Positions 35,266-44,693 of a stretch of 64,000 bases of DNA are shown here, in pieces. A program made the position numbers and the translations under genes. The notes beneath the pieces are model-generated. The model searched no databases. It was not told where the DNA came from and saw only the letters and a list, made by a program, of their open reading frames with translations. The DNA comes from Hymenobacter wooponensis. Lineage in GTDB: Bacteria; Bacteroidota; Bacteroidia; Cytophagales; Hymenobacteraceae. The stretch covers positions 1 to 64,000 of the forward strand of contig NZ_SRKZ01000008.1 in NCBI RefSeq assembly GCF_004745865.1, in the 5' to 3' direction. Positions within the stretch are counted from its first letter, which is position 1, and each line of letters starts with the position of its first letter.

Positions 35266-36287
35266 TTCAGCAGGTAGTCGGCTTGCAGGAGCTGCTGCTG
35301 ATTCTGGGCGTTGCACACGGCGTAGCTGAAGCCCTTCTGCAGGGCGAAGGCCCCGTACTGGCCCTGGTTGTTAAGGGCAATAAAGCACACCTGAATGTCG
35401 CGGGCCTTGGCTCCCTTGATGCGGGCTACGCGCTCCACGGCGGCTTTGCAGGCCGCGGTGGGGGAAAGGCCCTGGCGCATGAGCTCCACCACCGTGTGGG
35501 AGCCGGCAATGCGAATCACGTCCTCGCCCTGCCCCGTAGCGGCGGCGGCCCCCACGGCGTTATCCACGAACAAGCCCGCGCCAATGAGGGGGGAGTCGCC
35601 GAGGCGGCCGCGCATTTTAAAGCCCATGCCGCTGGTGGTGCAGCTGCCGCTGAGGTTGCCCTGCGCGTCCTGGGCCAGCATGGCAATGGTATCGTGGTTG
35701 TTGGCGCCCCCCACCGGTCCCACGGGCTTTTTGTTGCCGGAGTTCTCGATATTGACAATGGGCTGGTACTGGCTGGTCTTGAGCCACTCCCGGTAGGCCT
35801 TCGCCGCATCGGGGCTGAGCTGCTGGGGCTCCAGGGCAAAGCCCTGAGCCACGGCAAACTGCTGGGCCCCCTCCCCCACCAGCATCACGTGGGGGGTGCG
35901 CTCCATGATGCGCCGGGCTACGCTCACGGGGTGCTTGATGCGCTCCAGCGCGGCCACGCTGCCGCAGTTGAACTGCTCATCCATGATGCAGGCATCCAGC
36001 GTCACGATGCCGTCGCGGTCGGGGTTGCCGCCCAAACCCACGCAGCAGTTCTGGGAGGCTTCCGTCACCATGACCCCGGCCTCCACCGCATCCAGCGCCC
36101 GGCCGCCCTGGCTGAGGACTTTCCAGGCCCCCAGGTTGGCGGCCAGCCCGTCGTTCCAGGTGGAAATAACCAGCGGCTTACTGGCCAGGGGCGGCGGGGG
36201 CAGCGCCAGCGCGTCGGCAACCGGGCTCGTGGCCAAGGCCGCCAGGCCAGCGGCGGAGGAGGAAAGAAACTTGCGGCGAGTAGGCAT
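35262..36287 (-). CDS. N4-(beta-N-acetylglucosaminyl)-L-asparaginase (glycosylasparaginase)
   Basis: The start MPTRRKFLSSSAAG (ATG ending at 36287) gives 341 residues with a twin-arginine-like signal. It is an Ntn hydrolase: the autocleavage site and nucleophile Thr lie in GGANNHDTIAMLAQD, preceded by the N-terminal STWNDGLAANLGAWKVLSQ and VGLGGNPDRDG. The GRLGDSPLIGAG loop follows. It cleaves the GlcNAc-Asn bond of N-linked glycopeptides after protein and glycan trimming. It leads the minus-strand glycan locus and is coupled to CutC through ATGA. Confidence 0.95.
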   Translation of the reverse strand: MPTRRKFLSSSAAGLAALATSPVADALALPPPPLASKPLVISTWNDGLAANLGAWKVLSQGGRALDAVEAGVMVTEASQNCCVGLGGNPDRDGIVTLDACIMDEQFNCGSVAALERIKHPVSVARRIMERTPHVMLVGEGAQQFAVAQGFALEPQQLSPDAAKAYREWLKTSQYQPIVNIENSGNKKPVGPVGGANNHDTIAMLAQDAQGNLSGSCTTSGMGFKMRGRLGDSPLIGAGLFVDNAVGAAAATGQGEDVIRIAGSHTVVELMRQGLSPTAACKAAVERVARIKGAKARDIQVCFIALNNQGQYGAFALQKGFSYAVCNAQNQQQLLQADYLLK

Positions 36288-36317
36288 AGAAACAGAATAC
36301 GAGGTGGACTTCGGCAA

Positions 36318-36618
36318 TGAGACTGCTAGACTACTGAAAAGTAGGGGTAATTGAGGTATGGTTTCGCAAAGTATGCGCAGCCAACGGTTTCGGGCGCGCC
36401 GAAACCCTGAGTAGCACCGCTTCGGCCGCGGCGCCGGGGCGGGGCTACTCAGGGGCCCGGGAGCGGCCGTTCCGGGAGGAGAAGGCAGCGAGCGAAACCC
36501 CGGTTCTGACGGACTAGGTCGGGGACGCGGCGCCCGGGGACGAGGTAATGGCTACTTTTGGCCCGGTATTCTACTCCTGAGGGCCCTTGCTTGGTCTTCA
36601 AATTCTTAGCCTACATCC
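36318..36618. promoter_or_regulatory. Divergent promoter region between glycan locus and TonB receptor
   Basis: TACTTTTG at 36553-36560 matches the -7 consensus TAnnTTTG, 58 bp upstream of the receptor gene. On the minus strand ATACTTTG (36367-36374) is a weaker candidate for the glycosylasparaginase gene, about 80 bp from its start. No clear operator was recognised. Confidence 0.45.
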
Positions 36619-39000
36619 TTGAACCATCCCATTGAGGTCACCGCCCCCGGCCGCCGGAACACCTGCTCCCTGGTCGTGGTGTCAACCCTGAGCCTGCTTA
36701 CGGCCCTGAGTCTGACGCCCGCCCGGGCCCAAACCCGCGTTACGCTGAGCGGCACCGTCAGGGATACTAAAACGGCGGAAATCCTGAGTGGCGCCACCCT
36801 GCGCGTGGTAGAGCTGCCGGGCGTGGGCACCAGCGCCGACGCCCAGGGGCACTTCACGCTCACGGTTCCCGCGGGCCAGTACACCCTCGAAGCCAGCTTC
36901 TTGGGCTACCAGACGAGTAGGCGCCCGGTGCCGGCCACCAGCAGCCAGCTCCTGGACCTGCGGTTGGCCGCGGACGGCCAGCAGCTGCGCGAAGTAGTCG
37001 TGACGGCGCGCCGCCAGGAGGCCACGATCAGCCGGGCCCAGGCCGGGGTGGAAACCCTTGACACCCGCCAGATTGCCAAGGTGCCGGTACTGTTCGGGGA
37101 GAAGGACGTCATCAAGACCCTCACCCTGCTGCCGGGCGTGAAACCGGCCGGGGAAGGCAGCAGCGGCTTCTCCGTGCGCGGGGGCAACGTGGACCAGAAC
37201 CTGGTGCTGCTGGACGAGGCCCCCATCTACAACGCCTCCCACCTGCTGGGCTTCTTCTCCACCTTCAACTCCGACGCCGTGCGCGACCTGACCATCTACA
37301 AGGGGGGCATGCCGGCCCAGTACGGCGGGCGCCTTTCCTCCGTGGTCGACGTGCAGCTCAAGGACGGCAACGCGCAGCAGCTGCACGGCAGCGGCGGCAT
37401 CGGCCTGATTGCCTCCCGGCTGGCGCTGGAAGGGCCCCTGGTCCGGGACCAGGGCTCCTTTATCGTTACCGGGCGCCGCACCTACGCTGACGTGTTTCTC
37501 AAGGCCTCCCCCAACGAGGACCTGCGGGATGCCCGCCTGAACTTCTACGACTTCACGGCCAAGGCCAACTACCGGCTGGGCGAACGCACCCGCCTGTACT
37601 TTTCGGGCTACCTGGGCCACGACGTCATGGGCACCAGCGGCTTCGGCTTCAGCTACGGCAACACCACCGGCACGCTGCGCCTGCAGCACCAGCTCAGCGG
37701 CAAACTCGCCTCCAACACGGCCCTGATCTACAGCAAGTACAACTACCAGATTGAGCTTAACTCCGAGACGGTCGCTTTCGCCATTGCCTCCCGGATTCAG
37801 GACTGGAACCTGAAGCAGGACTTTGAGTGGGACCCCGCGGCCGGCCAGAAGCTGCGCTTTGGTGCCAACCTGATTTACCACACCATCACCCCGGGCCGGG
37901 TGGAGGCCGACGCCGACGCGGCGATTAACGCCACGGCCGACAAAACCAGCTACGCCCTGGAGCCGGCCGTGTACGCTTCCCACGAGTGGGCCGCCACCCC
38001 GCGCCTGGACCTGACCACCGGCCTGCGCTTTTCCGGCTTTAGCCTGCTGGGGCCCGGGCAGTACGCGCGCTTCGACGCGGCGGGCCGCCCCCTGACCACG
38101 AGGAATTATGGCGCGGGCGAGGTGGTCAGAACCTACCTGAACCTGGAGCCACGCCTGGCCGCCAGCTACCAGCTCACGCCCAGCAGTACGGTGAAGGCCG
38201 GCTACGCCCGCAACGTGCAAAACCTGCACCTGCTCAGCAACTCCCTGGCCTCCTCGCCCACGGACCGCTACATCCCAACTTCGCCCACCGTCAAGCCCGA
38301 GCTGGCGGATCAGGTGTCAGCCGGCTACTTCCGCAGCCTGGGTTCCAGCCGGGCCTACACCTTGTCGGCGGAAGTCTACTACAAGTCGCTGCGCCACCAG
38401 ATTGACTACCGCGACGGGGCCGCGCTCAACCCGACCGGCGACGTGGAAGGCGACCTGCTCTCGGGGCGGGGCCGCACCTACGGGCTGGAGCTGCTGGTGC
38501 GCAAGGAAACCGGCCGCCTAACCGGCTGGGTGGCCTACACCCTGAGTAAGTCGGAGCGGCAGTTCGCGCAGATAAACCGCGGGGCCTGGTTTAATGCCCG
38601 CCAGGACCGGCCGCACGATGTGTCCGTGGTAGGGGTGTACCAGCTCACGCCGCAGTGGAGCATCTCGGGCACGTTCGTGACCAGCAGCGGCTCCCCGGTT
38701 ACGTACCCGGTGGGCAAATACGAAACCATGGGGCAGGTGGTCAGCCTCTACGGCCCACGCAACGCCGAGCGCCTGCCGGTGTACCGGCGCCTAGACCTGG
38801 GGGCCACTTTCGAAAAGCAGCGCCCACCGGGTCAGCGCTTTCACAGCAGCTGGAACTTCTCGCTCTATAACGCCCTGGGCCGGGAGAACCCCTACAGCAT
38901 CAACTTCCAGACGGTGGAGGACGACCCGACCCGCACGGAAGCCGTGCAGACGGCCCTGTTTCGCTGGATTCCCTCGGCCACCTACAACTTCAACTTCTAA
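36619..39000 (+). CDS. TonB-dependent receptor with carboxypeptidase-like N-terminal domain
   Basis: The 793-residue protein appears to use a TTG start (36619), with a signal segment LVVVSTLSLLTALSLTPARA. A carboxypeptidase-regulatory-like domain (LSGTVRDTKTAEILSGATL) spans about 40-125. Then come the plug (TLLPGVKPAGEGSSGFSVRGG, NVDQNLVLLDEAPIYNASHL) and a 22-strand barrel ending in an aromatic residue (TYNFNF). It imports an unknown ligand across the outer membrane. It is paired with a DUF4249 lipoprotein gene, a standard combination, and is divergent from the glycan locus. Confidence 0.93.
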   Translation: MNHPIEVTAPGRRNTCSLVVVSTLSLLTALSLTPARAQTRVTLSGTVRDTKTAEILSGATLRVVELPGVGTSADAQGHFTLTVPAGQYTLEASFLGYQTSRRPVPATSSQLLDLRLAADGQQLREVVVTARRQEATISRAQAGVETLDTRQIAKVPVLFGEKDVIKTLTLLPGVKPAGEGSSGFSVRGGNVDQNLVLLDEAPIYNASHLLGFFSTFNSDAVRDLTIYKGGMPAQYGGRLSSVVDVQLKDGNAQQLHGSGGIGLIASRLALEGPLVRDQGSFIVTGRRTYADVFLKASPNEDLRDARLNFYDFTAKANYRLGERTRLYFSGYLGHDVMGTSGFGFSYGNTTGTLRLQHQLSGKLASNTALIYSKYNYQIELNSETVAFAIASRIQDWNLKQDFEWDPAAGQKLRFGANLIYHTITPGRVEADADAAINATADKTSYALEPAVYASHEWAATPRLDLTTGLRFSGFSLLGPGQYARFDAAGRPLTTRNYGAGEVVRTYLNLEPRLAASYQLTPSSTVKAGYARNVQNLHLLSNSLASSPTDRYIPTSPTVKPELADQVSAGYFRSLGSSRAYTLSAEVYYKSLRHQIDYRDGAALNPTGDVEGDLLSGRGRTYGLELLVRKETGRLTGWVAYTLSKSERQFAQINRGAWFNARQDRPHDVSVVGVYQLTPQWSISGTFVTSSGSPVTYPVGKYETMGQVVSLYGPRNAERLPVYRRLDLGATFEKQRPPGQRFHSSWNFSLYNALGRENPYSINFQTVEDDPTRTEAVQTALFRWIPSATYNFNF

Positions 39001-39022
39001 GGCACTCCTAGCCCGCTGGCTC

Positions 39023-39831
39023 ATGCGTCCCCCGTTTCCCAAATTTGCGTTTGCGCGTTTCACCCTAGGCCTCGCCGCCGCACTGCTGGCCACCGCCTGC
39101 ACCAAAGTCGTGGACCTCGACCTGCAGGATGCGGCGCCGCGCCTGCTGATTGAGGGTCAGCTGGCCAACGACGGCCGCCCCTGCACCGTGCAGCTCTCGC
39201 GCAGCACCAGCTACCAAAACCCCAACGTCTTCCCGCCCGTGGTGGGCGCCGTCATTACGCTCAGCGACGCCGGCGGCGGCCTGGAAACCCTGCGGGAAAC
39301 CAGCCCCGGTCAGTACCGGGGAAGCACGATTACCGGCCAGCCCGGCCACCGCTACACGCTGCGGGTGGAGACCGAGGGCCAGAGCTACGTGGCCCAGTCC
39401 ACCATGCCCGCCGTCGTGGAGCTGACCGGCCTGCGCGTGGAAAAAGGCTTCTTCGGCGACCTCCTCTCGTGGTGCCGCAGTTTCTGGACCCGGCCGGGGA
39501 GCGCAACTACTATGTATTCCGCCAGTACCGCAACGGACGGCTGAACCCGAGCCTGTTTCTGCGCGATGATGAGCTGACGGACGGTAAACCAAACGCGCGG
39601 CCCCTGGTCGGGGGCGGCGGCCGGGAGGAAGACCAACTCGTTGCCGGCGACAGCGTGCGCGTGGAGATGCAAACCATTGACGCGGGAGTGCACGAGTACG
39701 TGCGCACCCTCAACGAGGTGCTCGGCGGCAACAGCGCGGCCCCGGCCAACCCCACATCCAACTTCTCCGGGGAGGTGCTGGGCTACTTCAGCGCGTACAC
39801 CTTGCAGCGGCGTAGTCAGCGCCTGCCGTAG
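39023..39831 (+). pseudogene. DUF4249 lipoprotein gene interrupted by a frameshift
   Basis: The first frame (39023-39544) encodes a lipoprotein signal (AALLATACTK) and the first DUF4249 half (VVDLDLQDAAPRLLIEGQLA, VVGAVITLSDAGGG). Around 39460-39470 the coding signal shifts frame. VVPQFLDPAGERNYYVFRQY and the rest of the domain continue to 39831. One inserted base near CTCCTCTCG would join them into about 269 residues. DUF4249 proteins accompany TonB receptors of this type at the outer membrane. A true mutation or a sequencing error could explain the break. Confidence 0.8.
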
Positions 39832-39882
39832 CTTCGGTTTCAGCGGCCAAGTAGGCTAGGCCTGCTCCCGGGGTGGGCCAGC

Positions 39883-40662
39883 CTATTTGGCCGCCGGGTA
39901 CCAGTTGCGCAGCCGAACGTCTATTTTCTGGTTGGCCGCGCGGACGGCTTTTTTAAAGCCCTCCACGTCACTCAGGCCGTTCTGCCCCCGGTAGTGGTAC
40001 GGGTACACGATGCCCGGCTTGAAGGCCAGCACGGCCTGGGCGGCCTGCTGGGTGTCCATGGTGTAGGGCAGGTTCATGCACACGAATGCCACGTCGATGT
40101 TTTTCAGGGCGCGCATTTCGGCAGTGTCTTCCGTGTCGCCGGAGAAGTAAACGTTTTTGCCGCCCAGGTGCAGGACGTAGCCATTGCCCCGCCCCTTCGG
40201 GTGCATGGCATCGGCCGCCTCGGGCAGGTTGTACATCGGGATGGCCGTAATGCCCAGGCCGAGGGTGTCGAGCCGCTGGCCGTTGCGCAGCACGCGCACG
40301 CGGGCTTTATATTCCGCCGGCAGCTTCGCCGCTACCGCGCTGGGCACTACCAGCAGGGCCTTGCCAAGGGAGAGGCCCGCGAGCGTTTTCGGGTCCAGGT
40401 GGTCGCCGTGAATGTCCGTAATCAAGACCACGTCGGGCGCGGCCAGCCCGGCGTAGGCCTCCGCCCCGCCGTAAGGGTCCACGTAGATGGTCTTCCCGCT
40501 TCCCGTGAGCACCACGCTGCCGTGGGTGATGGGCTGGACCGTGAGGGAACCGGTGGGGGTCGTAATCTGGTCAGCGGCGGCGCGCGGGGTAGCGGCGGTT
40601 TGGGCCTGCGCCTGAACCGCCAACGCCGTCAGCGCGGCCGTGAGAAGGAAGGTAGCGTTCAT
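39883..40662 (-). CDS. Exported metallo-beta-lactamase-fold hydrolase, UlaG/UPF0173-like
   Basis: The 259-residue protein has a signal peptide (MNATFLLTAALTALAVQAQAQ). Its MBL fold includes TPTGSLTVQPITHGSVVLTG, the metal motif DIHGDHLDPK (a THxHxDH variant), KNVYFSGDTEDTAEM and YPYHYRGQNG. This group of Zn/Mn hydrolases resembles the L-ascorbate-6-phosphate lactonase family, but the signal peptide implies periplasmic action on another substrate. It is convergent with the DUF4249 gene. Function is not assigned beyond the fold. Confidence 0.9.
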   Translation of the reverse strand: MNATFLLTAALTALAVQAQAQTAATPRAAADQITTPTGSLTVQPITHGSVVLTGSGKTIYVDPYGGAEAYAGLAAPDVVLITDIHGDHLDPKTLAGLSLGKALLVVPSAVAAKLPAEYKARVRVLRNGQRLDTLGLGITAIPMYNLPEAADAMHPKGRGNGYVLHLGGKNVYFSGDTEDTAEMRALKNIDVAFVCMNLPYTMDTQQAAQAVLAFKPGIVYPYHYRGQNGLSDVEGFKKAVRAANQKIDVRLRNWYPAAK

Positions 40663-40951
40663 CTGATTCAGCCGGTGAGGGAGTGATAGTCGTGGGTTTT
40701 GGCAGGAGGTGGCGCCCGAAGAAGGAGCCCGCCTGCCAGGTGGGACAATAACGAGCTTTCTGCGCGCAAGTTGGGGGCGCCAACCCCCGCGGCCCGCGCG
40801 GGTCCCGGCCGCCTAGGCCTCCTCCGGGCTGAGTCCCTGAGCTTGTTGCGCAGGAAGCTTCCGGCCCCAGCGAGCCCCGGGCCCCGGCCGGGTACTGGCG
40901 GCCCCAACTGGTACTGGTAACCAGAGTAGGCCGGCAAGCGCCTATAGAGCT

Positions 40952-43807
40952 TTATTTCAGGGGTGTCCCGTTTCTGTCCAGCAGGGTGATGTTGCCGTTG
41001 GCAAACTTTTTTACTTCCTCGTACTGGGTGGCTTTGTCGCCCACGACCACGTAAACCAGCTCTTTTTCCGGCATGTATTTGCCGATGGTGGCCTGGAAAT
41101 CCGTCACTCCCATCTGCAGCAGCTTCTGCTGGTCGTCCTCCAGGAATTTCGGTGACCTGTTGAACTTGCTGATGCGGCGCAGAATGCCCAGCTTGGCGCC
41201 CTGGCTTTCGTACACCAGGGTGTTGCCCTTCAGGATCTTGCTTTTGGCAATTTCCACGTCGGCGGGGCTGAAGGTGGGCCCGTAGTCGGTCAGCAGCTGG
41301 CGGATAAGCTGCAACGAAGCGCCGGTGGCATTGGCGCGCACGCTGGTGGTAACTACGAAGGGCGCCATTTCCTTGAGCTCCAGCACCGACGAATTTGCGC
41401 CGTAGGTGTAGCCCTTCTGGATGCGCAGCAGCTGAGTCAGGCGCCCGCTGGCGCCGCTGCCCAGCACGGCATTGGCAAACGTGGCCTTGCTCAGGTCGGG
41501 GTCGGTGCCGGTCAGGGCCAGCTTACCGATGTAGAGCACCGACTGCTTGGCGTCGGGCACATCAACGAAGTACACGTGGCCCCCCCGCGTTTGGGCGGGA
41601 AGCTCCTGCTTGGGCTGGCTGACGGCTTTCGCCGCCCAGCTCGCGCCCAGCGGCTGCAGGGCCGCGGCTACCGTACTCTGGTCAATGGCGCCCACCACGT
41701 GCACCGCCGCCCCGGCCGGCGAAATGTTCGTGTTGTAGTACGCCTTCACGTCATCCAGGGTGATGCCGGCCGTGGTTTCCAGCGTGCCGATGCTCGGGGT
41801 GCTCAGAATATGGTTCGGCCCGTATAGCAATTTGAAAAAGGTGAGGCTGGCTACCGACGCCGCATTCGCCTCCTGCCCCTTCAGGTTGGTGGCCAAGGAG
41901 CTTTTCAGGCGCGCAAACTCGACGGCATCCCACCGGGGCTGCAGCAGCATTTCCTGCACCAGCGCCAGCGTGGGCCCGAAGTTACGGGCCAGGCAGCGGG
42001 CCTGCACCCGGATTTCTTCATTGGTGCTGGTAACCGCAATGGAGGCCCCCAGCAAGTCAATGGCTTCCTCAAGCTGGGCCGGGGTTTTCTGGGCCGTGCC
42101 CTGCGTGAGCATCTGGGCCAGCAACGAAGCGGTGCCGGCTTTGCTGAGGGGGTCCAGGGAATGGCCCCCGGGAATGGTTACATCAAAGGATACCAGCGGA
42201 ATTTCGCGGTTGTCGATGCCGTACACTCTCAGGCCATTGGCCAGCGAGGCATTCCAGATAGTGGGCACCTTAAACAGCGGCGTTTGCAGAAAGGGTGGTT
42301 CGGAACGGTCGTATTTGGTGACGGTTTTCTCAAACACGGCCTCCTTGCCCTGCCCTACATCCTCGTTCTGCACCCCGGCAACGACTTTTTCCTGGTACAC
42401 GGTGGCTAGCTGCGCCCCCTGCACCACCAGGTTTTGCTGGCCCTTGGGCACCACGCTGGTCATCACGTAGGGCTTGCCCTTGAGGTAGTGGTTGTACACC
42501 CGCATCACGTCGGCCCGCGTCACGGCCTGGGCCAGCTTCGCGGCTTTGGTGAGGTGCGCCGGGTCGCCGGCAAACTCGTTGTCGCGGCCCATCTGCAGGG
42601 CTTTGCTCAGCACCGATTCCACGCCCGAGTACAGGTCGGTTTCAATTTTGGCCCGGATGCGGGCCAGCTCCGTGTCGGAAAAGCCCTGGGTTTCAAACCG
42701 CTTCAGGCCCTCCTGAATGGCCCCGTGCACCTGCTGCAGGCTCGTGTTGGGGTTGGCCCGCACCTGAATGATAAACTCGCCCGCCAGCTCACTGCTGTAT
42801 TGGTAGGCCCCAACCGCGGGCGCCAGCTTCTGCTCTTCCACAATCACCTTGTAGAGGGGCGACGTGCGGTTGCCCGCCAGCAGCTGGCCCAGCACCTCCA
42901 GGGCGTAGGTGTCGCGGTGGTACTCCTGAATGCTGGGAAACACCAGCTGCAGCTGCGGGAGGCGGGCGAAGTTGTCTTCCAGGTAGAGCGACTTGGTCTG
43001 GGTCAGGCCCGCGGGCCGGGGGGCGAGGGGCTTAACGGGCGGCCCCTTCTTGATCTCGCCAAACCAGCGCTGCACCTTGGCCTTGGTTTCGGCGATGTTG
43101 ATGTCGCCGGCAATAACCAGCGTGGCGTTGTTGGGCCCGTAGTACTGGTGGTAAAATTCCTGCACGTCGGCCAGGGTGGCGGCCTGCAAGTCCGGCAGCG
43201 AGCCAATCACCGTCCAGTTGTAGGGGTGGTCGGCCGGGTACAGGTTTTTGCGCAGCACCTCGCTGGTGGAGCCGTAGGCCACGTTGTCGTAGTTCTGGCG
43301 CTTCTCGTTCTTTACCACCTGAATCTCCCGGGCCAGCGCTTCCGTGGTCACCGTCTTGATCATGTAGCCGAGGCGGTCAGAGTCAATCCACATGATTTTG
43401 TCGAAGGCATCCTTGGGCACCACTTCGTAGTACTGGGTGCCGTCGTTCCAGGTGCTGCCATTGCGCTGCCCGCCCCACTCTTCAATGAGCTTGCGGTTGG
43501 CGCCCACCGGAGCATTTTCCGAGTCATTGAACGACATGTGCTCGAAGAAGTGCGCAAAACCGGTTTTGCCGGGCTTTTCGCGGTTAGAGCCCACGTGCAT
43601 GATGGTGGCGAAGGCCACAATCGGGTCCGAATGATCTTCGTGCAGCACCACTTCCAGCCCATTCTCCAGCACGAACTTTTCGTAGGGCAAGGCGAAGGCG
43701 CTGGCCTTGGCCGCGGAAGGTTTCGGCGCAGTTTGGGCGGGGGCCGGGGTACCCCAGCAGGTCGCGGCCAGCAGAAGGGCCGCTAGAATATTCGGGTGAT
43801 AACGCAT
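40952..43807 (-). CDS. M16 family zinc peptidase, two-domain
   Basis: The start MRYHPNILAALLLAATCWG (ATG ending at 43807) gives 951 residues with a signal peptide; the upstream frame belongs to an AraC remnant. The first M16 half carries the inverted zinc motif FAHFFEHMSFNDSENA (HxxEH), with the downstream glutamate in the ALAREIQVVKNEKRQNYD helix. The second half (VTIPGGHSLDPLSKAGTASL) is the non-catalytic partner. Such pitrilysin-like proteins degrade peptides in the periplasm. In this locus it could process glycopeptides, but that is context only. Confidence 0.94.
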   Translation of the reverse strand: MRYHPNILAALLLAATCWGTPAPAQTAPKPSAAKASAFALPYEKFVLENGLEVVLHEDHSDPIVAFATIMHVGSNREKPGKTGFAHFFEHMSFNDSENAPVGANRKLIEEWGGQRNGSTWNDGTQYYEVVPKDAFDKIMWIDSDRLGYMIKTVTTEALAREIQVVKNEKRQNYDNVAYGSTSEVLRKNLYPADHPYNWTVIGSLPDLQAATLADVQEFYHQYYGPNNATLVIAGDINIAETKAKVQRWFGEIKKGPPVKPLAPRPAGLTQTKSLYLEDNFARLPQLQLVFPSIQEYHRDTYALEVLGQLLAGNRTSPLYKVIVEEQKLAPAVGAYQYSSELAGEFIIQVRANPNTSLQQVHGAIQEGLKRFETQGFSDTELARIRAKIETDLYSGVESVLSKALQMGRDNEFAGDPAHLTKAAKLAQAVTRADVMRVYNHYLKGKPYVMTSVVPKGQQNLVVQGAQLATVYQEKVVAGVQNEDVGQGKEAVFEKTVTKYDRSEPPFLQTPLFKVPTIWNASLANGLRVYGIDNREIPLVSFDVTIPGGHSLDPLSKAGTASLLAQMLTQGTAQKTPAQLEEAIDLLGASIAVTSTNEEIRVQARCLARNFGPTLALVQEMLLQPRWDAVEFARLKSSLATNLKGQEANAASVASLTFFKLLYGPNHILSTPSIGTLETTAGITLDDVKAYYNTNISPAGAAVHVVGAIDQSTVAAALQPLGASWAAKAVSQPKQELPAQTRGGHVYFVDVPDAKQSVLYIGKLALTGTDPDLSKATFANAVLGSGASGRLTQLLRIQKGYTYGANSSVLELKEMAPFVVTTSVRANATGASLQLIRQLLTDYGPTFSPADVEIAKSKILKGNTLVYESQGAKLGILRRISKFNRSPKFLEDDQQKLLQMGVTDFQATIGKYMPEKELVYVVVGDKATQYEEVKKFANGNITLLDRNGTPLK

Positions 43808-44104
43808 CGGGCCGAGCAGGTAGTGGATAAGAAAAGTAATAGTAGCTCTTAATTCGAAGAATGCCGCATAACCATAAGGCGGCAACGGGTGAACCGTGCC
43901 TTCCGAGACGAGGCAGCAGACTCGTTCCCGGGCGGGGGTAGCCCAGCTTAGGAAGTTGGTGCCTCTTGCGGGCCAGCCCGGAGGGCGAGCCCACCCACCG
44001 GAGCGGGCAATGGCATCTGCTCGCCTTCCTAACTCGGTTCCCATTACGTGGCTCAAGCAGCCCCACTGCGCCACCTGGGCAGGGCAAACGCTTAGTTCAG
44101 GCAG

Positions 44105-44344
44105 TGGGCGCGGTACGCGGGGCGGCGTCAGGCCGACGACCTTTTTGAAGAGCCGCGTAAAGTAGGGTGGGTTGTCGAAGCCGAGCTGGTAGGCCGTCTG
44201 CGCAACGGTGTTGTCGGTGCTGATAAGCCAGTTTTTTGCTTCGCCCAGCAGGAAAAAGTGGCCGTGGTCGAGCGCCGTTTGGCCGGTTTCCTGCTTAAGC
44301 AAATCGGTGGGGTAGCGGGGGGCGTGCCGGGCGGGGCCTGCAAG
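44105..44344 (-). pseudogene. AraC-family regulator remnant (C-terminal HTH only)
   Basis: About 75 codons encode the typical AraC tail: YPTDLLKQETGQTALDHGHF, LLGEAKNWLISTDNTVAQTA, and YQLGFDNPPYFTRLFKKVVG followed by LTPP. A stop at 44345-44347 cuts off the N-terminal side, and no sensor domain lies upstream. On the other side the frame lacks its own stop and runs into the M16 peptidase. It is therefore a decayed regulator. The HTH boundaries are approximate. Confidence 0.8.
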
Positions 44345-44390
44345 CTAGTCTTCGTGAAGGCAGTTGCGCCCCCCGCCGCCGCGGCATCAG

Positions 44391-44693
44391 CTAGCCAACC
44401 TGCGGCAGGTTCACGAGTGGGGCCACTGCCGCCAGCAGCTGATCCCGCAGCTGGTGCCAGGGCAGGGCTTCCATGTACTCGCTCAAGCTGCACAGCTCTT
44501 CGTAGGTGCGGCGCAAGGCCTGCTGCTGGCAGGAGGGCAGGGACGGATCGATGGCGTGGCCTAGGTAGAAAATCCACACGGGCAGGCAGATGGAGAGCGT
44601 GATGACTTCCACTTCGCTGCCGGTTGAGAACCGGCGAATCTGGAGGGCTTGGGCCTGAATTGCTCTTACCTCCCTAAATAGGCTTACAAACAC
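44391..44693 (-). CDS. Hypothetical protein, 100 residues
   Basis: A GTG-initiated frame with balanced composition. The segment EVITLSICLPVWIFYLGHAI could be a membrane or buried hydrophobic stretch, followed by helix-forming QQQALRRTYEELCSLSEYME and LPWHQLRDQLLAAVAPL. No family is recognised. It is transcribed toward the AraC remnant and could be a surviving piece of the same ancestral region. The coding assignment is uncertain. Confidence 0.45.
   Translation of the reverse strand: MFVSLFREVRAIQAQALQIRRFSTGSEVEVITLSICLPVWIFYLGHAIDPSLPSCQQQALRRTYEELCSLSEYMEALPWHQLRDQLLAAVAPLVNLPQVG

Noticed and set aside
36682..38229. A 515-residue minus-strand frame opposite the TonB receptor
   Set aside because: Low-complexity Gly/Val/Gln composition and no domain; the plus strand has plug and barrel motifs.
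40668..40937. Small minus-strand frame between the MBL-fold and M16 genes
   Set aside because: Pro/Arg-rich composition typical of non-coding GC-rich sequence; no motif or start context.
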